From assembly GCA_029204225.1 (NCBI GenBank), contig CM055093.1, positions 28,183,566 to 28,247,565 on the forward strand: a stretch of DNA of 64,000 bases. Direction: 5' to 3'. The position numbers were made by a program, and so were the translations under genes. The notes under the pieces were generated by a model that was not told the DNA's origin, ran no database searches, and saw nothing but the letters and a program-made list of their open reading frames with translations. The number at the start of each line of letters is the position of its first letter. Within the stretch, counting starts at the first letter, position 1. The DNA comes from Diphasiastrum complanatum. Taxonomy: Eukaryota; Streptophyta; Lycopodiopsida; Lycopodiales; Lycopodiaceae. Of the stretch, positions 45,140-56,399 are shown piece by piece.

Positions 45140-46893
45140 GTTAGCCTCATCGCAAAGTTGTATTATTATGATGTCAAAAAATTCAACTCGATGGAAACGT
45201 CAATTGAAATTATTCACATTCATGTGCATGGACCACATGTGGTTTGAGTTTTCTAGGTAATTTTTCTCATGAATCATGAGGACATGTTCATAGAATTTGA
45301 CAAATGGTAAAGGGACCGACCAAATACCAGGTGTACTCCTCTCGTCGAGCAATAGCAAATCACTTATTATAAGTTTGTCCTACTTAAGCTCAAAATAATT
45401 TGTATATCTTGATTCATGGAATGGACAACAAATACACATCTGATTGATTTAGCATCAAGCTTTCTACACCTCATCTAGAATATGCATAAATGTGATGAAA
45501 CCAGAGACTTCCAAATGGGATACACTTGGTGTAATTAAGCAGTTTATCTCCAAATAGCTATATGATCATCATCATATCATCCTACAATCCAATCCATATC
45601 AAGTATTGCAACGCCAACACCAATCTCGAAGATCCAATCAACTAATCCAATAGTGCCACTTCATGTATTCTCCTAACTAGCATCAAAGTTGCTTCCATGA
45701 ACGATGTCAAGATCATTCCTTAAGAATACACTTGATATGTGAAGTTCATAGTCATCATCAAGTCCCTTCAAGTTTCATGACATGCCAATATTCCCTCTAC
45801 TAACCTATACATTTTTCCATGGCTATATCCATACATTCTATACATTCCATACTATGTGACCTCCAAAACACTAGATTTCAACAAGATTAGCAAGATCTCC
45901 CAAGATCTACATCAGAAACTCTAGAATCACACCACACCAAATTCTAGTCAACTGGAAATTGTGTAGGCATGGCCTGACTCTCATTCGACGATCATGAAGG
46001 CTTGAAATCTTCCACTGCTTGTCCAACCTTTTGTGCCTCCCTTTGAATCTTTGGTGGCAATCAACGATTGGTTTTTCAAAAGACTATCATGGAGCATCTT
46101 CGAATTCACTCTTATTCCTTGCACTTAACTTGTCAATGATTCACCATCTGATACGGTTCAAGCTCATCTTTTTTAATGTGTTGGTCCAGGTGCAGGAGCT
46201 TGGTTGGTTACATGTCCAGTTCTTCCACTCTTGTGACTCAACAATGGTTTGTTTATCAGTGCCCTTCGTACCAAATTGGGACTTCCACATCCAATGTTAA
46301 TAGGTCTCTCTAAGTGTTCGTGTGTGCACAATGTTGAATTCCTTGGGTACTCATCCAGGTGGAAATCGTATAGTCTCACATGATTCCATTCGTGATGTCT
46401 TTGCTGCTATTGCTCATGATAGTGGTTTTCATATTGTTCGAGAGGGCCCTTCTTTGCAATCATATCGTCGACATATTGACCTTGTTATCTCGTGTGAGGG
46501 AATTCAAATTCTTGGATATGTTATTGTTGATCCCTCTCTTCATGACCTTTGTCGTTCTTCCACCACACAAGGGGATGTTGCATCTCAGGCAGCTCAAGAG
46601 AAGGATCGTCATTATAGTGATTGTGCTCATGGTAAAGATTTCATCCCCTTTGCTTTGGAAACATATGGATGTCTTCACAAGAAATTTAATGATTTTTTGT
46701 CATTATGTGCAGAGCTTGTTGTGAAACGCTAGGGACAAAATGTCATGCTACCATCCATCATTTTATCATTCTATCATCAATGTATCTCTATTGCATTGCA
46801 ACATTCACAAGCGCTTTCAATTCTTCGACGAGCTGAATTTGCAAGAGCAGCTGCTTCAAAGCATCCTACGTTGACACTATTCTAGTTAGTGAT
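45140..46893 (+). repeat. Tandem duplication, copy 1 (LINE-like 3' part)
   Basis: Starts GTTAGCCTCATCGCAAAG and matches 46935..48296 over its whole length with few differences, apart from 393 bp (45602..45994) present only here. The coding part is described separately. Confidence 0.9.
46250..46890 (+). pseudogene. C-terminal domain of a LINE-like element, copy 1
   Basis: The frame 46322..46732 encodes GTHPGGNRIVSHDSIRDVF, RRHIDLVISCEGIQIL, YVIVDPSLHDLC and ALETYGCLHKKF. This block occurs after the RT domain in plant non-LTR retroelement proteins. The C-x-C, H, D and D-V-x-D pattern is compatible with a restriction-endonuclease-like domain, which nicks the target DNA (inference). One base more than copy 2 near 46330 breaks the upstream frame (ALRTKLGLPHPM...KCSC). 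A stop at 46730 separates a further coding-like stretch (HQCISIALQHSQALSILRRA). No RT domain is attached. Confidence 0.5.
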
Positions 46894-46934
46894 CTATTCA
46901 GAAATTATTCGTGATCAGAACAGTTTCGAGAACA

Positions 46935-48296
46935 GTTAGCCTCATCGCAAAGTTGTATTATTATGATGTCATAAAATTCAACTCGATGGAAATGTCAATT
47001 GAAATTATTCACATTCATGTGCATGGACCACATGTGGTTTGAGTTTTCTAGGTAATTTTTCTCATGAATCATGAGGACATTTTCATAGAATTTGACAAAT
47101 GGTAAAGAGATCGACCAAATACCAGGTGTACTCCTCTCATCGAGCAATAACAAATCACTTATTATAAGTTTGTCCTACTTAAGCTCAACTTATAATTTGT
47201 ATATCTTGATTCATGGAATGGACAACAAATACACATCTGATTGATTTAGCATCAAGCTTTTTACACCTCATCTAGAATATGCATAAATGTGATGAAACCA
47301 GAGACTTCCAAATGAGATACACTTGGTTTAATTAAGTAGTTTATCTCCAAATAACTATATGATCATCATCGTATCATCCTACAATCCAATCCATATCATG
47401 AAGGCTTGAAATCTTCCACTGCTTGTCCAGCCTTTTGTGCCTCCCTTTGAATCTTTGGTGGCAATCAACGATTGGTTTTTCAGAAGACTATCATGGAGCA
47501 TCTTCAAATTCACTCTTATTCCTTGTACTTAACTTATCAATGATTCACCATCTGATACAGTTCAAGCTCGTCTATTTTAATGTGCTGGTCCAGGTGCAGG
47601 GGCTTGGTTGGTTGCACGTCCAGTTCTTCCACTCTTGTGACTCAACAATGATTTGTTTATCACTGCCCTTCGTACCAAATTGGGACTTCCACATCCAATG
47701 TTAATAGGTCTCTCTAAGTGTTCGTGTGTGCATGTGTTGAATTCCTTGGGTACTCATCCAGGTGGAAATCGTATAGTCTCACATGATTCCATTCGTGATG
47801 TCTTTGCTGCTATTGCTCATGATAGTGGTTTTCATATTGTTCGAGAGGGCCCTTCTTTGCAATCATATCGTCGACATATTGACCTTGTTATCTCGTGTGA
47901 GGGAATTCAAATTCTTGGATATGTTATTGTTGATCCCTCTCTTCATGACCTTTGTCGTTCTTCCACCACACAAGGGGATGTTGCATCTCAGGCAGCTCAA
48001 GAGAAGGATCGTCATTATAGTGATTGTGCTCATGGTAAAGATTTCATCCCCTTTGCTTTGGAAACATATGGATGTCTTCACAAGAAATTTAATGATTTTT
48101 TGTCATTATGTGCGGAGCTTGTTGTGAAACGCTAGGGTCAAAATGTCATGCTACCATCCATCATTTTATCATTCTATCATCAATGTATCTCTATTGCATT
48201 GCAACATTCACAAGCGCTTTCAATTCTTCGACGAGCTGAATTTGCAAGAGCAACTGCTTCAAAGCTTCCTACGTTGACACTATTCTAGTTAGTGAT
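46935..48296 (+). repeat. Tandem duplication, copy 2 with 393-bp deletion
   Basis: A direct repeat of copy 1. The segment equivalent to 45602..45994 is missing, and the breakpoints share ATCA in copy 1 (45598..45601 and 45991..45994). Separated from the end of copy 1 homology by about 41 bp (46894..46934). Confidence 0.9.
47653..48135 (+). pseudogene. C-terminal domain of a LINE-like element, copy 2
   Basis: 160 residues in one frame, including the upstream ALRTKLGLPHPM and KCSCVHVLNSLG blocks that are out of frame in copy 1. From the SLGTHPGG block to the stop it is almost identical to copy 1. As in copy 1, homologous coding-like sequence continues after the stop. It is a fragment without its own promoter or RT. 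Confidence 0.5.
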
Positions 48297-48439
48297 TTAC
48301 ATCAAGCAGTTGGTTTTGAGTAATTAATTTAATATTTGTGTACACTGCCAATCCTTCATTAATATAAGCAAGGTTATTGATTAAATATGCAGATTTCATA
48401 TATAAAAAAAAATGGATAATATATTGATAGCATGGCAAA

Positions 48440-48680
48440 ATGACATCTCTACTGGTGAATGTCTTCTCGATATCCAAATTGTAGAGCTTGTATGCCTTGT
48501 GATTTGGGGAATAGCCGATGAAAATCGTTTTACTGCTCTTGTCATCTAGCTTTCTTCTTAGATCCTCAGGGATCTGAACGAAAGCGATGCATCCAAACAC
48601 TCGAATATATTTGAGTGATGGTTTTGATCTTGTCCACACCTCATAAGGTGTCTTGCCATTCAAGGCTTTGGTGACCTAAA
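48440..48680 (-). pseudogene. Ty1/copia integrase C-terminal fragment
   Basis: The minus strand encodes NGKTPYEVWTRSKPSLKYIR, RVFGCIAFVQIPE and KTIFIGYSPNHKAYKLYNLD, the conserved block downstream of the copia integrase core. No other part of the element is adjacent; both ends meet unrelated sequence. Confidence 0.85.
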
Positions 48681-48783
48681 GAACCGAAATTCATTACACA
48701 AAAATGGTGCAACAAAGGAACAAATTGAAGAACACTTATCTAAGTTATGGGATTCCATTGAAAAGAAATGAAGTTATGCTCAC

Positions 48784-51010
48784 CTCCTCCTTTTCTGGCT
48801 CACGGGGCATCTTTTTCTTGCCTCTCTTTATCAGAACAGTGTTGAGCTTCTTTGGAGCATTGTCAAGAACAAATCGTGATGCCATCTCTGTGGCCATTGC
48901 CTCTCCACCCTCCTCAAGAGCTAGCCTCCCCTTCTCATATAGTTGGTATTGTGAAATCTCAAAAAGAGGGCATGCACCTTCTTTAAAATCAATCCACTAG
49001 GGACAGTACTTAACCTCCCACTCACTTCTGCCATCTTTCCGGTCCAAATTCGCCCTCTTGGAGTACATAGAGACTTCAAGTTTTATGGAATGCTGATTCC
49101 ACATCTCCATGAATGAAGGCATTTCTTTAAGAATTTTCTTGACTTTCAGATGGAACAAATACCTAGCAATACAAGTATGTGATTTTGAAGTAGTAGCTTA
49201 TGATGTTACAAAAGCAAAAAGAAGTATATGTTTGCGATTAAAAATGCACACACGTAAAATGCTTACCTCCAAGTAAAGCGTTTAGCTACAAGTTTGACCT
49301 CTTGCTTTGTTTCAATTGACAGTTGAGGCTCCATCAAGAAAGATAATGAAACGAGTAAGTAGTCACGATAGTGTATCTTTAAAGATGCGAAGTATTTTAG
49401 AAAAGAGTCTGCATCAGTTGAATCAAAGCCTGCATTTTTCATTTATTTGAGTTGACATAAAAAACATGGTGGAAGGTGACAAGGTAGACAAAAAAATCTA
49501 TTTTCAAGTTATTGCATATCTCCATATCCCTCACACAACTAAAAAATCTTCTAGGCCTCTATTTGCAAGGCTTCATAGAAAACTTCTTTCCCCACCCAAG
49601 CTCGAAAGGGCTTATCACCGATAAGAGAATTGGTCTCTAGCAACTGCACCACCAAGGCACATCTTGAACCAGTGGCACCTCTTCTCATTAGAAACATCTG
49701 CCAGTCTCAAGGTGTTCAACTTTTCCAAACCCATTGAGAATCCTTTTTCGTCAAGTGTCTTGGTGGTAATCAGTTTGAACCATTGTTCACCATGTTTCGG
49801 GTCAACAACACCCAATAACTTGCTCATTCGATTCCCATATTTTTTTCTTACCCTGAACTCCATTTCTATTTTGTGCTTGTGGTCAGGCTTCAGAGTAGGC
49901 AACCTATGTTTAGCAAAGTTCATACAACATAGGGATGGACAATCTAGATACAATTATTGATGTAAAGAAAATGTGTCCTCACGCTATGAGCCTGCCCAGT
50001 TCATATAAAATGGCGGTGAAGTGGCTCAGTGTTATCTGACATGAATGTTTCATACCCTTAATGACAAGTCCATCTTTTGTGCATGTTAATCCATCCAAAG
50101 TTGTTTCTATATGAAAGGACCCAGCAGTGGCATTGTCATAACAGAAACAAATCGTGGGCAGATGTTTTGTCCAAGATGAACAACACTGGATCGGTATCCT
50201 AGTCAAATGCCAAATCATGAAACTCTTCCATTCAAAGATTTCATGATTAATTTATCAATATAGAATGGAAATTCATCTGCAAAATTGTCAGTTGGCTCAT
50301 CTTCACTGAATAAATTTAGCACTACTATCATGAGCCTAGTAGCAGTATACAAAAAAAAAACGCATCTCAAAAGGAGAATATTAAGTCTATCTACAAGTGA
50401 ACATTCACCCTTCATCGAGCTTTCCACATATTCTGTGTTTGACAGCATGCAGTTTCTCCTCTGTTTTCTACTTTGGAAAGACAGGCCCTCCTGACTTCAA
50501 GGTTCGCTTGAGCATTTTGGAAAATAAATGCTCTTAGAATGCCCGTTTTTTTCCGTTTTTAAACTCTCACCTTGACCTCATACTTGCTTGGATGGTAGAG
50601 AGCACCAAAACTAGGCTCGTCTTTCTTCTCCAAAAAAAATGCTCTGTAAGGAGTTCATCATAGGAAGACAAGACTGGCAAGGCAAATTTTTAAATTTCCA
50701 CACTTCACGGACAACTTAAGATTATAAACATACTGGCTGCATCTTGAGGTGTGGCACGTTCAAGCTGTCTTTTTCCAGGCCAAGCCACGTCTCCAGAAGA
50801 TGCAGGAAATGGAGGGAAAAAACAGCACTCCTTTGCTTTAACACGGATGTCCCATTGATCAACAGATTTGCGATAGGTGTCACTGTTTACAAAATTTCAT
50901 ATGACGTCCTTATCAAACTTCATCCAATACTTGGCCCTTTCTCAAAGAAAGTATCCTGGTATGGTGACTTTTTTGAAAAGCAGAGGCAGAAGATAAGAAC
51001 TCTCTGTGTC
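48784..51010 (-). pseudogene. Decayed multi-exon gene, family not recognised
   Basis: Several exon-like segments lie on the minus strand. 49267..49429 (DSFLKYFASLKIHYRDYLL, LSFLMEPQLSIETKQEVKLV) joins in phase through GT-AG signals to 48784..49162 (FHLKVKKILKEMPSFMEMW, ATEMASRFVLDNAPKKLNTV), which has one in-frame stop. Further upstream lie 49615..49953 (GEQWFKLITTKTLDEKGFSM), about 50000..50160, 50215..50320 (SEDEPTDNFADEFPFYIDKL), about 50573..50640 and 50744..50935 (WMKFDKDVI, then a stop). Frame shifts and stops occur in most segments. Phase-consistent splice sites indicate a former host gene rather than a transposon. I cannot name its function. Confidence 0.45.
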
Positions 51011-51683
51011 GCTTCAATACATGAATCTTTGGCATCAAAAGGGTGAAAGCATCTATCAGAGAAGTAAATTGCAACCGCAACGTTCTAATGGACAAGAATG
51101 TCCCAACACATCTACCTATAAGCACCACATGAACGCATACAAACCCGGGTACATAGACACAACTACTCGCATAAGAAACAAGTGTTATTCATAAGGGCAG
51201 CAGAAGACAAGTTCCATAGTATCCAGCAATCAATATCCATTTCACTACTTGCTAATATAATTGTTAAGTCACAAATTGAATCTTGACAACTTTTCTGTAC
51301 CTTTATAGAATTTATGAAGTTGACAATAACTGCCTAGCATTAACATCATTTCCTTTTGTTCTTGCTATCTCTGATTTCTTTATTCTTATGTGGACTTGTT
51401 AATACATAGCAGCTAGTATTGATATTGACCATGTAAACTACCAGAATCCAGAACATGGTATAAAAATGGTTTAGAGGCCTTTAGGCCATGAATTATGAGC
51501 TGAAAAGTGCAGGTGCATTTACAGTTGAATAAGATATAACAGGGTCATCCTTTTATGAATCTCCAACAAAATACTGGTCGCAAAACCATTTTTTCGATTC
51601 TGTATCAATTACGGGTTGCTCTTCACGCCACAACTGGCCCTGAATACTCCTTGAGCATGACCTGTGTCATTCGCCAAAACTAC
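51011..51683. other. Intergenic, 3' side of the transporter gene
   Basis: No gene or repeat recognised. The part next to 51684 should hold the transporter 3' untranslated region. Confidence 0.35.
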
Positions 51684-52706
51684 TCATTTGGATCTGAGCA
51701 CGCTCTCTTCGTCATTTTCAGGCTCCAAGACATCTTTAGCATGCTCAGAATCAACTTCTTCAACTGAGGCCATTTCAAGGTGAGGTGCTAGCTTCTTAGA
51801 AGTTGATTGTTGATACATGACGCCCCCTACAATTGTGAGAAGAAGGAAGACAATACCAGTGTTACTCGCATGCTTGTCCCAGATAAGCACATTGATTATC
51901 ACAGTAAGTAGCTTGTTCACCACTCCTGTCACTGTAAAAGCTGTCGCAGAAATGGCTTTCCTCGCTGCAAAGCCAAAGAAACTGATTGCCAGGCCAAACA
52001 AGCAGGAAATGCCGACTGACACAACTGCCTGCGGTTGCAGTAAGCTTGCCCAGGAGGCATTTCCAACCTCTACGTACTCCCCTGTCAAAAACCAGAAAAG
52101 CGGAGCCATCATTAATGACAAAAGATTGTTGTAGAAAACAAATCCCCATGTATTTAACCCCAGATTTGTCACCATATGTTTGATGTACACCATCTCCGTA
52201 GTGATCGTCACCAAGTAAGCCACGGCCCAGGAATAGGCTGCCACGGTAAATGCAGAATCGGTAACAACGTACCCTATCGCGCCTCCCAATATGACCAATA
52301 GAGATACAAAGGTAGATCTGGACGGCCACTGCTGATTCCTGAACACTGTGTCTGCTACTGCCACAAGCAACGGCGTGGAGGATCTGAAAACGATGAAAGT
52401 GTCTACGTTGGCATATTTCAGCAAATTGGTGTTAGTGAAAATTGCAAGGTAGAAAACAATTGCCGCTGGCAGGAATCTCTTGACCGTCTCATACACTAAA
52501 GGATCGTGGTAAAGAGCGCCTGTACGACCTAACATCCATACTCCTCCAGCACTAGTTGCGTACTGGAAGGCTGTGAGGAGGCTAGGGTAAGGGAAATAGG
52601 TCACTGCATACTTGTTTATTACGGCAAGCAGGCTGGAACACAATGCGTAGCCGATGATCAATGGACCAGTAGATAAAGAAACCGATGCGAGATCTGATTT
52701 TGACAT
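51684..52706 (-). CDS. Nucleotide-sugar transporter, GONST/GDP-sugar type (NST/TPT superfamily)
   Basis: 340 residues, intronless, from the ATG at 52706. An in-frame ATG at 52820 would add 38 residues of low conservation value; the family start fits MSKSDLASVSLSTGP. About ten hydrophobic helices fill residues 15..305. INKY at 30 and FRSSTPLLVAVADTVF around 107..122 are typical of the family. GVVNK at 261..265 matches the GxxNK motif of GDP-sugar-binding transporters, and KLLTVIINVLIWDKHASN follows. The tail after about 310 is hydrophilic and acidic. The family exchanges cytosolic GDP-sugar for GMP at the Golgi membrane to feed wall polysaccharide synthesis. Which GDP-sugar (mannose, fucose or galactose) cannot be told. 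No lesion seen. Confidence 0.9.
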   Translation of the reverse strand: MSKSDLASVSLSTGPLIIGYALCSSLLAVINKYAVTYFPYPSLLTAFQYATSAGGVWMLGRTGALYHDPLVYETVKRFLPAAIVFYLAIFTNTNLLKYANVDTFIVFRSSTPLLVAVADTVFRNQQWPSRSTFVSLLVILGGAIGYVVTDSAFTVAAYSWAVAYLVTITTEMVYIKHMVTNLGLNTWGFVFYNNLLSLMMAPLFWFLTGEYVEVGNASWASLLQPQAVVSVGISCLFGLAISFFGFAARKAISATAFTVTGVVNKLLTVIINVLIWDKHASNTGIVFLLLTIVGGVMYQQSTSKKLAPHLEMASVEEVDSEHAKDVLEPENDEESVLRSK

Positions 52707-52935
52707 TTTCTGCACACAGATCCACTTGGAAAAAAGGTCTATCAACGGCCTGCTGGAAACTATTTGAACATGAGGCCAGGAACAAATATTTGGCCGCAAG
52801 CTCAATCTACTGATGGCCACTGAAAACTATACCTGGAACAAGTCAGAAAAAAATCAGGAACAGATCTTTTGCCATCGTGTGAATGGCGCCCAAAGTATGT
52901 CAAAAAACGTACATGCAGATTTGAAATTAGAAGCG
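52707..52935 (-). promoter_or_regulatory. 5' flank of the transporter gene
   Basis: Immediately upstream on the coding strand. Contains the in-frame upstream ATG at 52820, which could be a 5' extension or part of the leader. No clear TATA box. Bases from about 52855 onward look like a decayed end of the repeat at 52936..53361. Confidence 0.3.
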
Positions 52936-53361
52936 GATGCTCCTGTGATCTCACGATATCAACAAACTAAGGAGCTCTGAAGTGTCGGAGCAGGAGATGT
53001 GGCTTGATGCTTGCAGTTGAGGTTGAGCAATCTTTTGCAAGGAGCACAAAGTTTGTTGAAAAACCTACATGAAGATCTGGAGATCGAAATCCTGATGCTC
53101 CTAAAATCTCACGAACTATAACATAATAAAACGCCTCTTAAATCTTAGAAGCAGGAAATTGTGCTTGATGCTAGCGGTTGAAGTTGAGCAATCTTTTGTA
53201 AGGAACAATGTCCCGGGCCGGTCGAAATTTGAAGCGCAATTCTAGAGATCGAAAACCTGATGCTCCTTAAATCTCATGAACTACATCATAATAAAACGCT
53301 TCTTAAATGTTGGAGCAGCAAATCAATCTTGATGCTTTGCAGTTGAGATTGAGCAATCTGA
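52936..53361. repeat. Minisatellite of about 160-bp units upstream of the transporter gene
   Basis: Units start GATGCTCC at 52936, 53094 and 53259 (158 and 165 bp, last one about 103 bp). Each contains AATCTCA/GATCTCA, then CTTGATGC...GTTGA..TTGAGCAATCT, and ends with AGATCGAAA..CCT. Units differ by substitutions and small indels, so the array is not very recent. It begins about 230 bp upstream of the transporter ATG. Confidence 0.8.
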
Positions 53362-53541
53362 GACACGATTCAAATCATGAGCCGAACCGCAGGCAGATCA
53401 GGAGCAGTAACAACACAGCCACTTTAACCACTCACAATAATAATGAGGCTTGTTTCAGGCATCCTCGTCTGAAACTGGCAGCAACATTGCAAGCAGGGAC
53501 GAAAACACGAGCTTCTTGAATGCAATAAATCAAACAATCAA

Positions 53542-53560
53542 TCATTCATTCATTCATTCA
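53542..53560 (+). repeat. (ATTC)n microsatellite
   Basis: About five ATTC tetramers in a row. Confidence 0.8.
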
Positions 53561-55766
53561 TGATACGTACATAATAATGAAGGAGGATTGAGAATGATCG
53601 GCTATGGCGATGTCCATGTCGAGACTCCAGAGCTGGCGTTGCCCAGAATTTCTTCTTTGTCGTCTCCAAGATGCCCACGCCACAACGACAAATAAATACA
53701 AGAAAGCAACAGAGCTTTCTCGCTCCCTTTTTATTTCCTTTCCACTTTCTTTTCCCCTTCTTTTTTTTTTCTCTGTTTTTTTTGTTTTTTTTTGGCCCTG
53801 CATTGCCTTGCTTTGCAACGAATACATTAATTTAAACCAATTAAAGTTTTTTAAGTTTCTCTAGGCTTGACATGTGGATATTTGAAATAAATTGCTTATT
53901 TTTTAAGGGTTTTTTTAGGTATTCCTTTTTTCACTTTTTGGCCTTGCCTTCCAAAGGCAATACTATGTGGTGAGGTTTGTCAATGGAGGTTGGAAGATAG
54001 TCAACGTTAAGGGAGGCAGTCTCAACTTTTGAGGCTTAAAAGCCACGAAGTTCTTTAGGGTTAGGTTTTAGTATTCCATATAATGGGTGAGTGGCCATGA
54101 GCGTCTTCTCAATCACCAAAAACATTCTGAGCAGTTGCTTTTGCAAGAAACTGGGGTCTGCGAAAATTGCAGCGACATCAAAGAAGGAAAGCTATGGGGG
54201 ATCTAACACACCTTTCTTAGGAGCATCAGGCGTTTGTGATGGAGCTGCAATTGTAGGAGCACAACTATGGTGGATGAGCATGAAGCACAGCTGTGGCGGA
54301 CGAACAAGAAGCCTTGGATCTATGTCACTCTAGAGTTGGAGTTTAAGTGTCTGATCACTTATTTGTTAATGCTTGTAGAACACATGTGATATATCTCAGT
54401 GTTTGTTGTATTTTGGAGATTTGAGTCCTACGTAAAACAAATTATCAAAGGCTTTTGCTCATCAACCGTCAAAAAAGTGTGATAATCTATACTCTTTGTG
54501 AGTTTGGATCTCAGGAAAAGAAGTGATCCCTAGATTTGTTCCCATTCGTAGTCATTCTTTTGCTTGGACCGGTGGTCAATGGTGTTGTAAATCTGAGTTT
54601 TAGACTTGGTAATTGAGAGGACGAGTAGAAGCTGACGATGTAGCTTCTCTTTGATTAATTAATGGTTGAATTTCAGGGTGATCATGTAAACGTCTTTAGT
54701 GTTTGTATGCTTTTTGCAGGTTGGAATAGCTTTTAACTCTATGAGAAGGGCAAATTGCTTGATTCCAGCCAATTTAGCAATGTGTGTAGCAGATTCTGGT
54801 TAGCTTCTAAACGTCTGAGTAAAGCATATTAGCAATTCCAAATCACCGTTGTTCATAATCACAGACTCTTGCATTATCAACTTGTGATTAAAAGGTTTTG
54901 GTGAACAAAACCCAAGGTTCAACATGAGAGGGGTCCATAGTATCATGGTTGTTTGTTGTGTCTACGTTTGTTTTGTATCTGGTCGCTTTTGGCCTGGCTT
55001 TAGTGGCAAACGCTCACAAAAACAAGGTGTGTTTCCTTAAATTTTGATGTACTTTAGTCTAATATAGCATGTCTTGGTGAATATGTGCTTGGTTACATTG
55101 CCGCAGTTTTTGTTAGTACGAGACCAGAACTATGAGCAATGGTGAATTCTTTTGCTTTGTTTCTTGGCTCTTGCTAATGATGCATAAAACTCACTACAAA
55201 GTACAATAAAAAAAAGGCCTCTCATATGAATTTAAATAGTTGATGGATAAGTTCAAGCACGAAATTAGCCACGGTGTGTGTAATTCGGTAAATCTTCCTG
55301 TCTGGCTTTGGATACAATATTAAGTGAAAGGCACTATTGAATAATTATTTTTTTTGGTTTTTTAGATAAATAGCACTTGATCTTGTGAGAGGTACTATTG
55401 TTTTTATTTTATTTGGAGGTGTTATGTGCAAATTATTCTAGTAAAATCACTTCAAATTTAGCTCGTTACAATTTTGATGTTTCTTTTTCTCTACTTTTAG
55501 ATATAGTTTCAATTCAGCCTACCATCTTTGAGGTTGTGGATCAATAGAGATACGTCCTAGCTTCAATCCAACTAAATTTTCATCTAATTTGGTTTAAGTT
55601 TTGACAAAGTTATGTAGTTTTTTGTGGTTTAAGTTTTTTGACAATGAATGATGGCAATGTTCTGCTATGGTGTAAACTGAACTTATATGTAATATGAACT
55701 TTTATCTAATTATAATTTTGTGATTGTGTTTTCTTTTGCAGGACATATAGAAATTGTCTTCCATAC
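53561..55766. other. Intergenic, no gene recognised
   Basis: T-rich runs near 53755..53800. Short frames such as 54091..54333 have no family motif. No transposon termini recognised. Confidence 0.35.
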
Positions 55767-55935
55767 TGTGAATATTCTTATGAAATTGTGAATATCGAGA
55801 AACAAATATTCTGAGATATTGATCGTGAATATTGTGAATAGTGATTGCAAATATTGTATATATTGATCGTGATTGTGAACATTGTGAATACTGATTTGAA
55901 ATTGCGAATACTGAAACGAATATTATGAGAGTTGT
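55767..55935 (+). repeat. AT-rich micro-repeat, GTGAATATTG type
   Basis: Variants of TGTGAATATTGATCG recur irregularly about ten times (for example TGTGAATATTCTTATG, GATCGTGAATATTGTGAATAG, TGTATATATTGATCGTG). This is a degenerate tandem repeat. The matching minus-strand open frame is an artefact of the repeat. Confidence 0.7.
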
Positions 55936-56049
55936 GATTATTCTGGACACTTCTAAATACAGATTATGAATGCTAAACTATGTTTATTTATAAATAATTG
56001 TGATTGTTATTTTTTTATTACTTGCACTAAAATTGTTTTGTAGATTTGA

Positions 56050-56268
56050 ATGAAGACAATGGTTTTGGCAAGTGACAACAAGAAATTTTTGAATACCACA
56101 ATTAGTAAGAACTTGAAAAGGTCTTCCTCAACAATTTCAAAGCCAAAGAATAAGCTTTCAAAAAAGTGTGATGAAAGTAACAAATTGAGTTTGGTACAAT
56201 CTAAAGCCTCCTTCCAAACAATTGACAATGGTCAAGAAATAAGAAAAGCAACTAGTCGAATGCATTGA
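56050..56268 (+). CDS. Small Lys/Ser-rich open frame, unidentified
   Basis: 72 residues, strongly basic (KKFLNTTISKNLKRSSSTIS, KPKNKLSKKC). Preceded at 56040 by TTTTGTAG, a possible splice acceptor. No family recognised. It could be an exon, a transposon scrap or chance. Confidence 0.2.
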   Translation: MKTMVLASDNKKFLNTTISKNLKRSSSTISKPKNKLSKKCDESNKLSLVQSKASFQTIDNGQEIRKATSRMH

Positions 56269-56399
56269 TTTCGGGATCAATCAATTCAAATATATGACGT
56301 GCATCCCAATACTAGATGTGGTTTATTTGTGGGTCAAATTTGGATGAAGTATGGAAACTGGAACACAGTACAACCATGTATGAAAACTAGGTTTTCAAC

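Noticed and set aside
46380-46724. Plus-strand 114-residue hydrophobic ORF (and its twin at 47783..48127)
   Set aside because: Out-of-frame shadow of the LINE-like C-terminal domain.
52707-52820. N-terminal extension of the transporter from the ATG at 52820
   Set aside because: The added 38 residues are unlike the family start; the ATG at 52706 gives the expected protein. It remains a possible leader ORF.
55702-55950. Minus-strand 82-residue ORF
   Set aside because: Arises from the AT-rich micro-repeat.
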